From Cryobacterium levicorallinum (lineage in GTDB: Bacteria; Actinomycetota; Actinomycetes; Actinomycetales; Microbacteriaceae): 64,000 nucleotides of DNA. Both the position numbers and the translations under genes were made by a program. Under the pieces are notes generated by a model. That model searched no databases, was not told the origin of the DNA, and worked only from the letters and a program-made list of their open reading frames with translations. The stretch spans positions 1 to 64,000 of the forward strand of contig NZ_SOFE01000007.1 in NCBI RefSeq assembly GCF_004402405.1. The letters are read 5' to 3'. This document shows positions 42,056-51,122 of this stretch, piece after piece; position 1 is the first letter of the stretch; the number at the start of each line of letters is the position of its first letter.

Positions 42056-43513
42056 GTGGAACCGATCGACTATTTGAGAACCATCACGAGGCGATGGCTG
42101 ATCATCCTTATTGTCGGGCTGCTCGGCGGTGCGGCAGCGTGGGGGTATGCGGCGAGCCTGCCCCCGCAGTTCCAGGCCACCAACAGTGTTTTCGTCACGA
42201 GCGATCGCGGTGAGACCACCAGCGAACTCCTGCAGACCTCCACCTTCACGCAGAATCTCGTACAGTCCTATGCGCAGCTCGCGACGACGCCGACCGTTCT
42301 CGGCCCGGTGATCACCCGATTGGAACTGGATACGACCCCCCAGAGCCTCGCCGCCCAGGTGTCCGCCGTCACGCCGCTCAATACCGTGTTCATCAATATC
42401 ACCTCCACCAGCACGTCAGCGGAGCAGGCCGTCGAGCTGGCCGACGCCGTTTCACTGTCGCTCGCCACGACGGTGGAGAGCCTGGCACCCAAGGGCCCCG
42501 ACAATTTGCCGTCGATCTCGGTGAAGACCGTGTCACCCGCGCAACTCCCCGGTGCACCGTTTTCGCCCAATACCAGACTCATCGTGCTCACCGGCCTGCT
42601 GCTCGGCCTCATGGTCGGCGTGCTTTATGCCCTGGCCCGGGAGGTTCTCGATACCCGGGTGAGCACGCAGAAGGACCTCGACCGGGTTTCATCGGACCCG
42701 CTGCTCGGCATGGTCGGGCGTAAGCGGCGCTCCGACCCCGCGGGCCTGGCCATGCGGGTCATGCCCCACAGCGCGCTGGCCGAGGCCTACCGCCGGGTGC
42801 GCGCCAATCTCGAATTCATCGACGTTGACAGCCCGCCGCGCAGTACAGTCGTCACCTCCGCCGTCGCTCGCGACGGAAAATCCACGACCGCCATCAACCT
42901 TGCGCTGGCCATGGCCGAGCGCTCCGCGAAGGTGCTGCTGATCGACGCCGACCTGCGACGCCCGTCTATCGCCGAGCTGTGTGACCTCGAGGGCGACGTC
43001 GGCCTCACCACAATTTTGCTCGGCGACGTCGGACCCGAAGATGCCATCGTGCGCTGGTCCGATGGTCTCGATGTACTGCCGTCCGGTGCCGTCCCGCCGA
43101 ACCCCGGGCGACTGCTCGGTTCGGCCGCGATGAAAACGCTGATGAAGCGCCTGCTCGAAGACTATGACTTCATCGTCGTCGACTCCCCTCCACTGCTTCC
43201 GGCGACCGACGCCCTCGGGCTATCTCACCTCACCGACGGCGCCATCGTTGTGGCTCGCTACAAAACGACCACCCGTCAGCAGCTCACGACCACCCTCGAG
43301 TCCCTCGAAGCGGTCAACGCCCGCATTCTCGGCATCGTACTGAACCAGGTGCGCGAACATCGCGCCGAGGTCTACTACGGACCGCTCGCACCCGTGAAGC
43401 GGGTGTCCGCACCAATGACCGGACCGGTCAACCGAGTCACGGCCACCCGAGCGCCCAAAGCCGCGTTCGATGACTCCGGCCGCCGCGACTCGGAATCGGC
43501 GCGGACCAAGTAG
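42056..43513 (+). CDS. Polysaccharide co-polymerase / tyrosine autokinase (Wzz domain plus BY-kinase)
   Basis: 485 aa. The N-terminal Wzz domain has transmembrane helices near 13-33 and 178-200 around an extracytoplasmic coil. The cytoplasmic BY-kinase carries Walker A ARDGKST near residue 278, Walker A' VLLIDADLRRP and Walker B FIVVDSPP. Few tyrosines follow (EVYYGPLAP), so the usual Tyr-rich tail is short. Such proteins control chain length and export by cycles of autophosphorylation. The GTG start fits the N-terminal EPIDYLRTITRRW. Its stop overlaps the next gene by 1 base. Confidence 0.93.
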   Translation: MEPIDYLRTITRRWLIILIVGLLGGAAAWGYAASLPPQFQATNSVFVTSDRGETTSELLQTSTFTQNLVQSYAQLATTPTVLGPVITRLELDTTPQSLAAQVSAVTPLNTVFINITSTSTSAEQAVELADAVSLSLATTVESLAPKGPDNLPSISVKTVSPAQLPGAPFSPNTRLIVLTGLLLGLMVGVLYALAREVLDTRVSTQKDLDRVSSDPLLGMVGRKRRSDPAGLAMRVMPHSALAEAYRRVRANLEFIDVDSPPRSTVVTSAVARDGKSTTAINLALAMAERSAKVLLIDADLRRPSIAELCDLEGDVGLTTILLGDVGPEDAIVRWSDGLDVLPSGAVPPNPGRLLGSAAMKTLMKRLLEDYDFIVVDSPPLLPATDALGLSHLTDGAIVVARYKTTTRQQLTTTLESLEAVNARILGIVLNQVREHRAEVYYGPLAPVKRVSAPMTGPVNRVTATRAPKAAFDDSGRRDSESARTK

Positions 43514-44517
43514 TGCGCATCCTCGAGTCGTTTCCGGAGGGCCGCGCCACGACCAACCCCTACCTCGTTCAACTCGACCGGGGGCTGCGGGAGCACGTGC
43601 AGGTTGACGGATTCTCTTGGTGGCGTGCGTTGACGGCACCATACGACGTGTTCCATGTGCACTGGCCAGAGATTCTGCTGCAGGGGCGCACCCCGGCGCG
43701 CGCTCTGGCTCGGCGCCTGCTGTTCGCACTTCTGCTGACGCGACTGCGGCTGCGCCACACGGCCGTGGTTCGTACGCTGCATAACCTGCGCAGCCACGAA
43801 GAGAAGTCACCGACCGAGCGGCGCCTGCTGCAAGCGTTCGACCGCCAAACCACCCTGTGGATCCGGCTCAACGCGTTCACTGCGCTTCCGGCGGGCGCGC
43901 TCGAACGTACGATTGCACACGGCGATTACCGCGAGTGGTATGCCGGTCAGACCTGCCCCTCGACAGTTCCCGGTCGCCTGCTCTTTTTCGGCCTGATTCG
44001 CCCCTATAAGGGCATCAACACACTGATCGAGTGCTTCACGGCGATAACGGATGCTGCGGAATCGTCCGCAACGCTGCGGATCGTCGGTCAGCCCCACACG
44101 CCAGAGCTGGCCCGAACGTTGGGAGCTCTGGCGGCCGGAGACCCACGCATCGAATTCAGCCTGGGCTACGCGAGCGACGAGACGCTCGCCCACGAGATCG
44201 GCGAGGCCGAGCTAGTCGTCCTCCCGTACCAGGAGATGCACAATTCTGGCGCCACATTGTTGGCCTTGTCTCTCGGCCGCCCCGTTTTGGTGCCGCGGAA
44301 CGCTGTCACCGAGGCGCTGGCGAACGAGGTGGGCGGCGACTGGGTGTTGACCTACCCCGACACACTCTCGCCCCAGGACCTCACCGATGCGCTCGCCGCC
44401 GCTCGGTTCTCGTCCCACACGGCTCGTCCCGATCTCTCGGCCCGCACCTGGGAGACCGGCGTGGCCGGGCACCTGGAGGCGTACGCGTGCGCGGTGCGCG
44501 CCGTTCGAGCGCGCTGA
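43513..44517 (+). CDS. Glycosyltransferase (GT4-like)
   Basis: 334 aa. Short N-terminal acceptor domain (FHVHWPEILLQ) and a GT-B donor half with GLIRPYKGINTLIEC, GYASDETLAHEIGEAELVVLPYQEMHNSG and LSLGRPVLVPRNA. It transfers a nucleotide-activated hexose to a growing repeat unit; the specificity is not predictable. GTG start overlapping the BY-kinase stop (TAGTG) implies coupled translation. Convergent with the next glycosyltransferase at 25 bp. Confidence 0.87.
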   Translation: MRILESFPEGRATTNPYLVQLDRGLREHVQVDGFSWWRALTAPYDVFHVHWPEILLQGRTPARALARRLLFALLLTRLRLRHTAVVRTLHNLRSHEEKSPTERRLLQAFDRQTTLWIRLNAFTALPAGALERTIAHGDYREWYAGQTCPSTVPGRLLFFGLIRPYKGINTLIECFTAITDAAESSATLRIVGQPHTPELARTLGALAAGDPRIEFSLGYASDETLAHEIGEAELVVLPYQEMHNSGATLLALSLGRPVLVPRNAVTEALANEVGGDWVLTYPDTLSPQDLTDALAAARFSSHTARPDLSARTWETGVAGHLEAYACAVRAVRAR

Positions 44518-44542
44518 GCACCCATCCACCGAGTTGGCTTTT

Positions 44543-45619
44543 CTAGCGCGTCCCGACGAACATCCAGGCGTCGGCGGCCAGGCGCCCGTCGACCGCCGGC
44601 AGGTCGGCCACGCCAGTTCCTACCCGCTTCTGCAGGGCGTGCATGACCGCGTTCGCCAGGGCCGGAACCCCGGCCCCGGGGGCGACGACGTCGTGGCCGT
44701 GCTCGGTGAGCCAGTCCGCGAGGCCGGTCTCCGACGTGGTGACGATATTGCACCCGTGGGCCAGACCCTCAACTATGGGCAGGCCAATTTGCTCGCGCCA
44801 CGTTGCCGTTGGCTGAGATGGCAGGGCGAGCACTCTCGCGCGCCGCAGGTGAGCATGAATTTCACTGCGCGGCGGGTCGATAATGACCTCGATCGTCGGG
44901 TCCTGCTCGGCCGTTTGACGGGCCCGGTCTTCGAGGGCCCCCTTGCCGATGATGGTCAGCCGCGCTGCGGGGATGAGAGCGGTGACGCTCGGCCAGGCCG
45001 CAAGCAGTTCAGGAAAGCCCTTTCGTGCCACGAGGGCTCCGAGAAAAACAACGCGCGGCTCGCCAGGGCCGGAATCGACCGGGCAGGCACACGGGGCGGG
45101 CAAAGCCGGGATGACGGTGCTCGTGGTTCCGGCCGACGGCCGACGCAGGGCGCTGCCGTAGGTAATTCTCGCGGCATCCGTGCCGAAGGCGATGCGATCG
45201 GTGTGCCGCCAGACAAACCGCGACAGGCGGCTGTTGGCGAAGCGCCGCAGTCGACCCTCCTCGCCGACCGGGCGGACCAGAGGATTTGAGTTTTCCATGG
45301 CGTAGCTGACGATCGTCGCGCGCGGGCCACCGAGCAGCGACCGCGCTCGCAGGCCACTGATGGCCAGCGCACTGCCCCACACGCTTGAGAGCATAAGCGG
45401 TTCGTTGATTTCGAGGGTGGTCACCTTCGACCGAGCCAGCAGCCAGGCGGCGCGCACCGGACCGGCCTGCACGACGGTGAGCCCCTCCACCAGGGATTCG
45501 TGAAAGTCGTATCGTTTCGCCCGATAGAGAATGGTCGCCTCCGGCAACACATGGGCACGCTCAAGATAAGCGCTGCGCAGGGTTCGGTACAACCTCGCCC
45601 GTGTGGTTACGATCCGCAT
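44543..45619 (-). CDS. Glycosyltransferase (GT4-like)
   Basis: 358 aa GT-B protein. The donor half contains VVFLGALVARKGFPELLAAW, TIIGKGALEDRARQ and VLALPSQPTATWREQIGLPIVEGLAHG, with the Glu of the E-x7-E-like motif in PIVEGLAHG. The N-terminal acceptor half is less conserved. It belongs to the same polysaccharide locus but is on the opposite strand, 60 bp downstream of surface-protein gene 1, and could be expressed with it. Confidence 0.88.
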   Translation of the reverse strand: MRIVTTRARLYRTLRSAYLERAHVLPEATILYRAKRYDFHESLVEGLTVVQAGPVRAAWLLARSKVTTLEINEPLMLSSVWGSALAISGLRARSLLGGPRATIVSYAMENSNPLVRPVGEEGRLRRFANSRLSRFVWRHTDRIAFGTDAARITYGSALRRPSAGTTSTVIPALPAPCACPVDSGPGEPRVVFLGALVARKGFPELLAAWPSVTALIPAARLTIIGKGALEDRARQTAEQDPTIEVIIDPPRSEIHAHLRRARVLALPSQPTATWREQIGLPIVEGLAHGCNIVTTSETGLADWLTEHGHDVVAPGAGVPALANAVMHALQKRVGTGVADLPAVDGRLAADAWMFVGTR

Positions 45620-45679
45620 CCGGCGCGATCCCTTTCCTGCTCAGTGCCTGTCATCGAAATAGCGCCTTGCCTGGACAAA

Positions 45680-48600
45680 TTACTGGGGCATCACAGCGAT
45701 CAGGTCATCGAAGGTCGCCGTCATCGGGCTCACGGTGGCCGAGCCACTGACGTAGAACGCCACCCCGATCGAACCGGCCTGCTGCAGGGCGGCCGTTGAA
45801 TCCGTCGCACTGACCTGCCAGGTATCAGGGGCAGGCTCACCGAGCTTCCACGCCATCGCCTTGAGCGTGGTCGGTACGGTGCCGGTGACTTGCACCCGCA
45901 GCTGCAACTGATCGCCCGCCACGTAGCTGAGGCCGGGGATGGTCAAGGACTTGAGACTCGTCGCATAATGCAGGATCTGCACCTGCACCGCCCCGGAGGC
46001 CAACAGCTTAACGCGGGCCCGATAGTCGTCCGTACCAACCCGACGCCCGATCGCCGTGAGGTAGACGCCGCCGCCGGTCACTGCCTGCTGCACGCCCGTT
46101 GTCACGGTCAGATCGGTTTCAGTGGTTGACACCGTGCTCAAATAGCCGTTGAGCATCCTGCCTGGCACGGCACGGAGTTTGGCCACGCCGTCACCGACCG
46201 CGTAGTTTGCTGCTGATCCGGTCGTGGTCCATGACCCGCCGAGGTCCGCTGCGCCGAAGCCGGTGCTCATGGCTCGGCTGAAGGCATCCGCTGCGAACGC
46301 CGTCGCCGGCGCTGGCGCCGGGTCGGTGACCACAACGCTGCGGGAAGCGCTCGCCGTTGCACCGGCATCGTCGGTGACCGTGAGCACGATTTCATAGGTG
46401 CCGGCTCCCGCGTAGCCGTGGGTTGCCGTTGCCACGGCGGCAGATTCGGTCGCGCCGTCTCCCCAGGCCCAGGTGTAGCCCGCGATCGTGCCGTCCGCGT
46501 CAGTCGAACCGACGCCGTCGACAGCGACCGCAAGATCGGTGGCCGTCGACGTGAAGGCCGCAACCGGAGGCGCATTCTCCGGGGCTGGCGGCGGGGCGGC
46601 GGTGACCGTGACCGACTCGGTGACGGCCGAGGTGGCCCCGGCATCGTCGGTCACGGTCAAGGTGACCTCGTATATTCCCGACTCGGCATACGTGTGGCTC
46701 GCCTGGACGGCGGTGCCGGTGGCGCCATCGCCGAACGTCCACGCATAGCTCGCAATCTGTCCGTCGGAATCCGACGACGACGCCGCGTCAACCTGCAGGG
46801 CCAGGTCGTCGACCGAGGAGACGAAGGCTGCTGTCGGTGGCAGGTTGGCCGTGCTTCCTCCCGATCCGAGCGTGAAGTGCTGGCCGATGACCCTTGGCAC
46901 CAGGGCGGTGGAATAAACCGCAACCTCGTCGAGGGTACCGGCGAGCGCCGGGCTGCTCGAGCCCCAGGTAGGGTCGCTGCCAATGCGCCAGTATCCCGAG
47001 TAGGCCTGCGCCGCCGGTTGCGGATTCGTGCCCACCAGTGCGCCGTCGACGTAGAGCTGCATGCCGGCGGGAGACTGCACGGCGACTACGTGGTGACTCA
47101 CGCCATCGTTGTAGGACGCGGCTGAGGTGACCGTGTTTGCTTTGCCAGTCCAGGTGCCGAAGACGAGACGCCCATCATCCTGCAGGTAGACGTGACGGTC
47201 ATAGTTGGTCGACAGCCCGGTCTGGCGGTTGCCGAAGCCGATGATTTTTCCGCCCTGCGTCGTGGTCGTGTTGAACCAGGCCTCGAGCGAGTACGTCGTC
47301 GGATTCACGAATTGCGTGTCGCTGCTGACCGTTCCGCCGTTGAAGGTGGCGGCGGTATTGCTCGCCCCGGCGATCAGTGCGTCCGTACCCTTCGTGACGG
47401 CTCCGGAATACGTTCCGGAATTGCCCAACAGGCCAGCATCGAGGGCGCTCGTTCCGGCAGCTTCGCCGAGCCGCCAGTACAGGTCGGGTTCAGCACCGTA
47501 CACGGCGGCACCGTAGGCATCGGCGGGGGCGGCCGGCACCGGTGAGGTGCGGCCGGATGCGACGTAGTGGTCGAGCACCTGCTGACGGCTCAGCGGGCCG
47601 TTGTACAGCGCGACCTCGTCGATATCGGCTGCAATGTACCCGCTCGTCGGCTGGCTGGTCCAGCTGCTGAGGGTATCTCCGCCGATTCGCCAGAATCCCT
47701 GGTAGACCTGCCCGGTCGTCACGTCGGAGCGATGGGCCGCGCGCGTGCCATCGATGTACAGCGTCATGCCCGCCGGGCTGAGGCTGGCCACAATGTGATG
47801 CCATTGCCCATCGTTATAGCTGTCACTCGTATTAATGGTGCGAAGCGCGCTGGGGTAGGCGCCGAACCAGATCTTGCCGCCGTTGTCCATATAGACGTGG
47901 CGGTCGTACCCGGCCGAGCTGCCGGTGGCCTTGTCACCAAATCCAACGATTTTACCGCCTCGGGTGGTTGTGGTTTTCACCCACACCTCGACACTGAAGT
48001 TGTTCGACGATTCTTCCGCCGTTGCGGTCGAGGCCAGCCCGTTTGCCGTTCCGTCGAAGCGAGAGGCGGCCTGCTCAGCAATGGCGCCTGAGATATCTCT
48101 GGTCACGCCCGACCGCACTGCCAGGTCGGCTCCGCCGGTCCAGTCGAAGGCCGTTGTGCCCTCCGGCTCACCCAGTGGCCAATAAGACCGCGGCGAGTCA
48201 CCCAAAACGGATGCCGCGTAGTCACTCAGCCCCGCTCCCTCGGCAACCGTGACCGAGGCCACGGCACCGATGCGGCTGTTGCCGAATGGGTCGGTCACGC
48301 GGATGCGATAGTCGTAGCTTTGTCCCGGTGTCAGCCCGGTGTCGCTCCAACTGAGCATCGGCCGGTCCCAATCGGTGGAGTCGGCCAGGATGGTCGCGAC
48401 GCTCACACCGTCCCTGAGCACTTCGTAGCTGAGGTTTTCGTTGTCACGGTCGTAGGCGCTCATCCAGCTCAGCCGGGTGCCTCCCGGCACGAAGGACGCG
48501 ACGGACGGCACGAAGTCTGCGGCCACGAAGGAGGTATTTGTGACCCGCGGGCCTTCTTTATTCGGGGCGATGGTCCGAGCCGCGAACCGCGCGAGCCCCT

Positions 48601-49960
48601 GCTGCCCTTTATTGTTTACGATCGTGAACTCGCCGCCATAGAGCAGGTAGTCCTCATTCGCGGTGATGTTCCATGGTCCCTGCCCTTGACCGGTGTACGT
48701 GCCCGAATTGATATCCGGGTAGAAGGTCAGCAGGTCGGGCCGGGGCGTTCCCTCAAAGTTGTAATACGAGCCGCCTGTCCGGTTTCTGGTGATGATTCCC
48801 TTCGCCTCCGATGTGAACGTCAGGGTGCGGTGGAAGGTCCACGGGTCGGTCTGCGGCGGGCCAGCGATGTTGCCACAAAAGTGAGCGTGCGAGGTGGTGT
48901 AGACGACGTCGCCCACTGGCACGGCAGAGTAGGTATCGCCGTGGCAGTCCTCGACCCAGATCAGCGCGCCCTCGTCCCAGCTGGCGCGAAACGCACCCTC
49001 GAGAGTTCCGCCGGTTCCGAAGACATAACCGGTTCCGATCACGCCCTGATCCGACGAGGTCAGGCTCAAGATGGCGGCGTCCTTGCCGCCGTTACGAATG
49101 ATCGAGTTGATCTTCCACGGAAGGGACGCGCCGGTGGCGGCATCCGTTGCGGCCATGCCATAGCCGGGGTTGGAGCTGCCGTTGTACGAGGTGAACGCGC
49201 CGCCGATGACGACTCGGCCCCCGTCAGGCGAGATGGTCAGTGCGTTGACCCCGCCGCCGGCCGGCGTACCGGTCCAGGTGCCGAGTGCACCGTTGGACGC
49301 AGCGAATGAGGCCGTCATGGTGCGAGCCTGTCCCCCGGCGGTGGAAAAGGTTCCTCCGGCATAGACCGTGTCGCCGAAGAATCCCAGCGCCTTCACAGAG
49401 GCGTTCACGACCGGCTTCCAGGTGGAGACCAGGGCGCCCGTACCGGTGTCAAAGGCCGCCAGGCGGTACCGAGTGTCCGAACCGACCCTGGTGAAGGACC
49501 CGCCGGCGTAGACCCGGGTACCGTCGGCCGAGGCGACCAGAGCACGGACGGCTCCGTTGACGTTGGGGTTGAACGAGGAAAGGAGTTGTCCGGTGGTGAG
49601 GTTGTAGGCGAGCAGGTTGTTGCGCACCACCTCGTTGGCACCTCGGGCCGAGCCGGCCGGGCGAGCCCTGGTGAATTCCCCTCCCACGTACACCGTGTTC
49701 CCCACGATCAGCTGAGTCCAAACGACACCGTTGATCTGTGTCGTCGGCAGCGAATCCGCGGCGACCGTGGCCGGAGTGCCGACATCGACCGGTGCGGAAT
49801 CCGCCAGCGCCACCGCTGGGACGCTCAGAACTCCGGCGATTACGGCGACCGCCGTCGCCAGAGCGAGCCAGCCTGCCCGTGCCAGGTGGGCCAGACGCGG
49901 GGTTCCACTGGGCGCTGGATCGACAAGACGGCGCGAAGGAATGAGCAGAGGAGCAGCCAC
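45680..49960 (-). CDS. Large secreted multidomain surface protein 1 (propeller-like, FN3, LamG x2, PKD x2)
   Basis: 1426 aa, GTG start. Signal sequence or anchor (about 28-53). The N-terminal about 470 residues hold repeated Y/V-x-G-G-x-F blades (VYVGGEFT, VYAGGSFT, VVIGGAFTSYNG), suggesting a beta-propeller, plus an invariant block EDCHGDTYSA...HAHFCGNI. A fibronectin III-like domain (about 480-575) follows, then two LamG/concanavalin domains (about 590-970), two PKD domains (about 1065-1240) and a C-terminal beta-sandwich (about 1260-1426). No LPXTG motif and no catalytic motif I recognise. Probably a cell-surface or matrix protein binding the polysaccharide made by neighbouring enzymes; that is inference. 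Confidence 0.82.
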   Translation of the reverse strand: MAAPLLIPSRRLVDPAPSGTPRLAHLARAGWLALATAVAVIAGVLSVPAVALADSAPVDVGTPATVAADSLPTTQINGVVWTQLIVGNTVYVGGEFTRARPAGSARGANEVVRNNLLAYNLTTGQLLSSFNPNVNGAVRALVASADGTRVYAGGSFTRVGSDTRYRLAAFDTGTGALVSTWKPVVNASVKALGFFGDTVYAGGTFSTAGGQARTMTASFAASNGALGTWTGTPAGGGVNALTISPDGGRVVIGGAFTSYNGSSNPGYGMAATDAATGASLPWKINSIIRNGGKDAAILSLTSSDQGVIGTGYVFGTGGTLEGAFRASWDEGALIWVEDCHGDTYSAVPVGDVVYTTSHAHFCGNIAGPPQTDPWTFHRTLTFTSEAKGIITRNRTGGSYYNFEGTPRPDLLTFYPDINSGTYTGQGQGPWNITANEDYLLYGGEFTIVNNKGQQGLARFAARTIAPNKEGPRVTNTSFVAADFVPSVASFVPGGTRLSWMSAYDRDNENLSYEVLRDGVSVATILADSTDWDRPMLSWSDTGLTPGQSYDYRIRVTDPFGNSRIGAVASVTVAEGAGLSDYAASVLGDSPRSYWPLGEPEGTTAFDWTGGADLAVRSGVTRDISGAIAEQAASRFDGTANGLASTATAEESSNNFSVEVWVKTTTTRGGKIVGFGDKATGSSAGYDRHVYMDNGGKIWFGAYPSALRTINTSDSYNDGQWHHIVASLSPAGMTLYIDGTRAAHRSDVTTGQVYQGFWRIGGDTLSSWTSQPTSGYIAADIDEVALYNGPLSRQQVLDHYVASGRTSPVPAAPADAYGAAVYGAEPDLYWRLGEAAGTSALDAGLLGNSGTYSGAVTKGTDALIAGASNTAATFNGGTVSSDTQFVNPTTYSLEAWFNTTTTQGGKIIGFGNRQTGLSTNYDRHVYLQDDGRLVFGTWTGKANTVTSAASYNDGVSHHVVAVQSPAGMQLYVDGALVGTNPQPAAQAYSGYWRIGSDPTWGSSSPALAGTLDEVAVYSTALVPRVIGQHFTLGSGGSTANLPPTAAFVSSVDDLALQVDAASSSDSDGQIASYAWTFGDGATGTAVQASHTYAESGIYEVTLTVTDDAGATSAVTESVTVTAAPPPAPENAPPVAAFTSTATDLAVAVDGVGSTDADGTIAGYTWAWGDGATESAAVATATHGYAGAGTYEIVLTVTDDAGATASASRSVVVTDPAPAPATAFAADAFSRAMSTGFGAADLGGSWTTTGSAANYAVGDGVAKLRAVPGRMLNGYLSTVSTTETDLTVTTGVQQAVTGGGVYLTAIGRRVGTDDYRARVKLLASGAVQVQILHYATSLKSLTIPGLSYVAGDQLQLRVQVTGTVPTTLKAMAWKLGEPAPDTWQVSATDSTAALQQAGSIGVAFYVSGSATVSPMTATFDDLIAVMPQ

Positions 49961-50019
49961 CAGAAGGCCTCACTTAGGGTTTGGACCGTAGCCGTCGAAT
50001 AGCCACCGCACTAGTTCGC

Positions 50020-50063
50020 AGTATATTGAGTTTTTGTCAGTTACCAATGCCCCCATACAGGGG
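50020..50063 (-). promoter_or_regulatory. Promoter and candidate operator of surface-protein gene 1
   Basis: On the minus strand the palindrome CCCCTGTATGGGGG (50063-50050) is followed after exactly 24 nt by the -10 hexamer TATACT (50025-50020). A -35-like TTGGTA lies 16 nt before it. The palindrome centre falls near -43, where activators often bind. The start codon is about 60 nt downstream of the -10. Confidence 0.55.
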
Positions 50064-50075
50064 ATTGGTGCTGGG

Positions 50076-51023
50076 CTAGCGCTTGTACTCGTGATAAATC
50101 GACCCCACGGAGCCGCTCAGCATGCCGGCACCGCGGGCAGCGGTGCGCAGCCCCCGGGCCCGATGGGGCAATTGTCCGATGATCAATCCGGTCAGGTAGC
50201 GGGCAAGGCCGCCCAGTACCCGCGCGGTGCCGCGGGCGACCATGGTGGCTCGCACGAGCATCCGCTCGCCGTGCGCGGTGTCGTCGAGATTGATTCGACT
50301 CCAGGTATTGCCCATGCGGAAAGCGCGCTGCAGCACCCATTCTCGGGTGAGCCGGCTGGCTGGGACCACGTCGATGACAATGGCCTCATCGCACCAGATC
50401 ATTTGCCCGCCGAGGCGATGCAGCTGCCGGGTGAACAACGAATCCGAACCGCCGGAAATGCCGAACCGTTCGTCGAACTGCAGGCCGAGGCGGCGCACCT
50501 GAACGAGGTCAAGGAGCAGATTGTTGGTGGCGGCGAGCGAAACCGGCGTCCCCGTGGCGAATCGGCGGCGCTCAAAGAAGCCGCCGGCCCGAATCCACGG
50601 TTCAGGCTCCGTGTCGTATCGCGAGAGCACCGGACCGACCACGGCGGCCGGGCGAAAAGTAGCGTAGGTGTCGAGAAGCTGCATGAGCCACTGGGCAGTG
50701 GGCCGCTCATCATCATCGATGAAGATCAGCACTTGGGCATGATCTGCTTCCGTCAAGGCCCGATTGCGACCGGCCGCGATCCCAGGAATCGGTTCATGCA
50801 CGTACCGCACCGGCACGGAGCCACTCGAAGCGGCGACCGCAGCCACCTGGTCACGTGCACCGCCGTGCGGATCGTTGTCCACGACGAGAATCTCGATCGA
50901 CCGAGAAACCGTGGCGGCCTGGTCAAGGAGCTCTGGCAGCAACTCCACCAGGTCATGGGCTCGACAATAGGTGAGGACCGCGATCACGACGCTGACCTTA
51001 CCACCCGGATATTCTTTGGTCAC
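50076..51023 (-). CDS. Glycosyltransferase family 2
   Basis: 315 aa from the GTG at 51023, chosen because AGGGGGA lies just upstream. GT-A fold: VSVVIAVLTYCRAHDLVELL at the N-terminus, a DNDPHGG segment, the D-x-D-like metal motif in LIFIDDDERPT, and the acceptor region GISGGSDSLFTRQL. It has no strong transmembrane anchor. It sits between surface-protein genes 1 and 2 on the same strand and probably adds one sugar of the repeat unit. Confidence 0.88.
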   Translation of the reverse strand: MTKEYPGGKVSVVIAVLTYCRAHDLVELLPELLDQAATVSRSIEILVVDNDPHGGARDQVAAVAASSGSVPVRYVHEPIPGIAAGRNRALTEADHAQVLIFIDDDERPTAQWLMQLLDTYATFRPAAVVGPVLSRYDTEPEPWIRAGGFFERRRFATGTPVSLAATNNLLLDLVQVRRLGLQFDERFGISGGSDSLFTRQLHRLGGQMIWCDEAIVIDVVPASRLTREWVLQRAFRMGNTWSRINLDDTAHGERMLVRATMVARGTARVLGGLARYLTGLIIGQLPHRARGLRTAARGAGMLSGSVGSIYHEYKR

Positions 51024-51122
51024 GATTCCCCCTCTTTGGCATTTCGCCATCACAAATCCTGCACAAGCAGCGGTGCCGCTCACCTCCGATCAGTCACGCT
51101 GATCGGCCTCTACCGGCATCGG

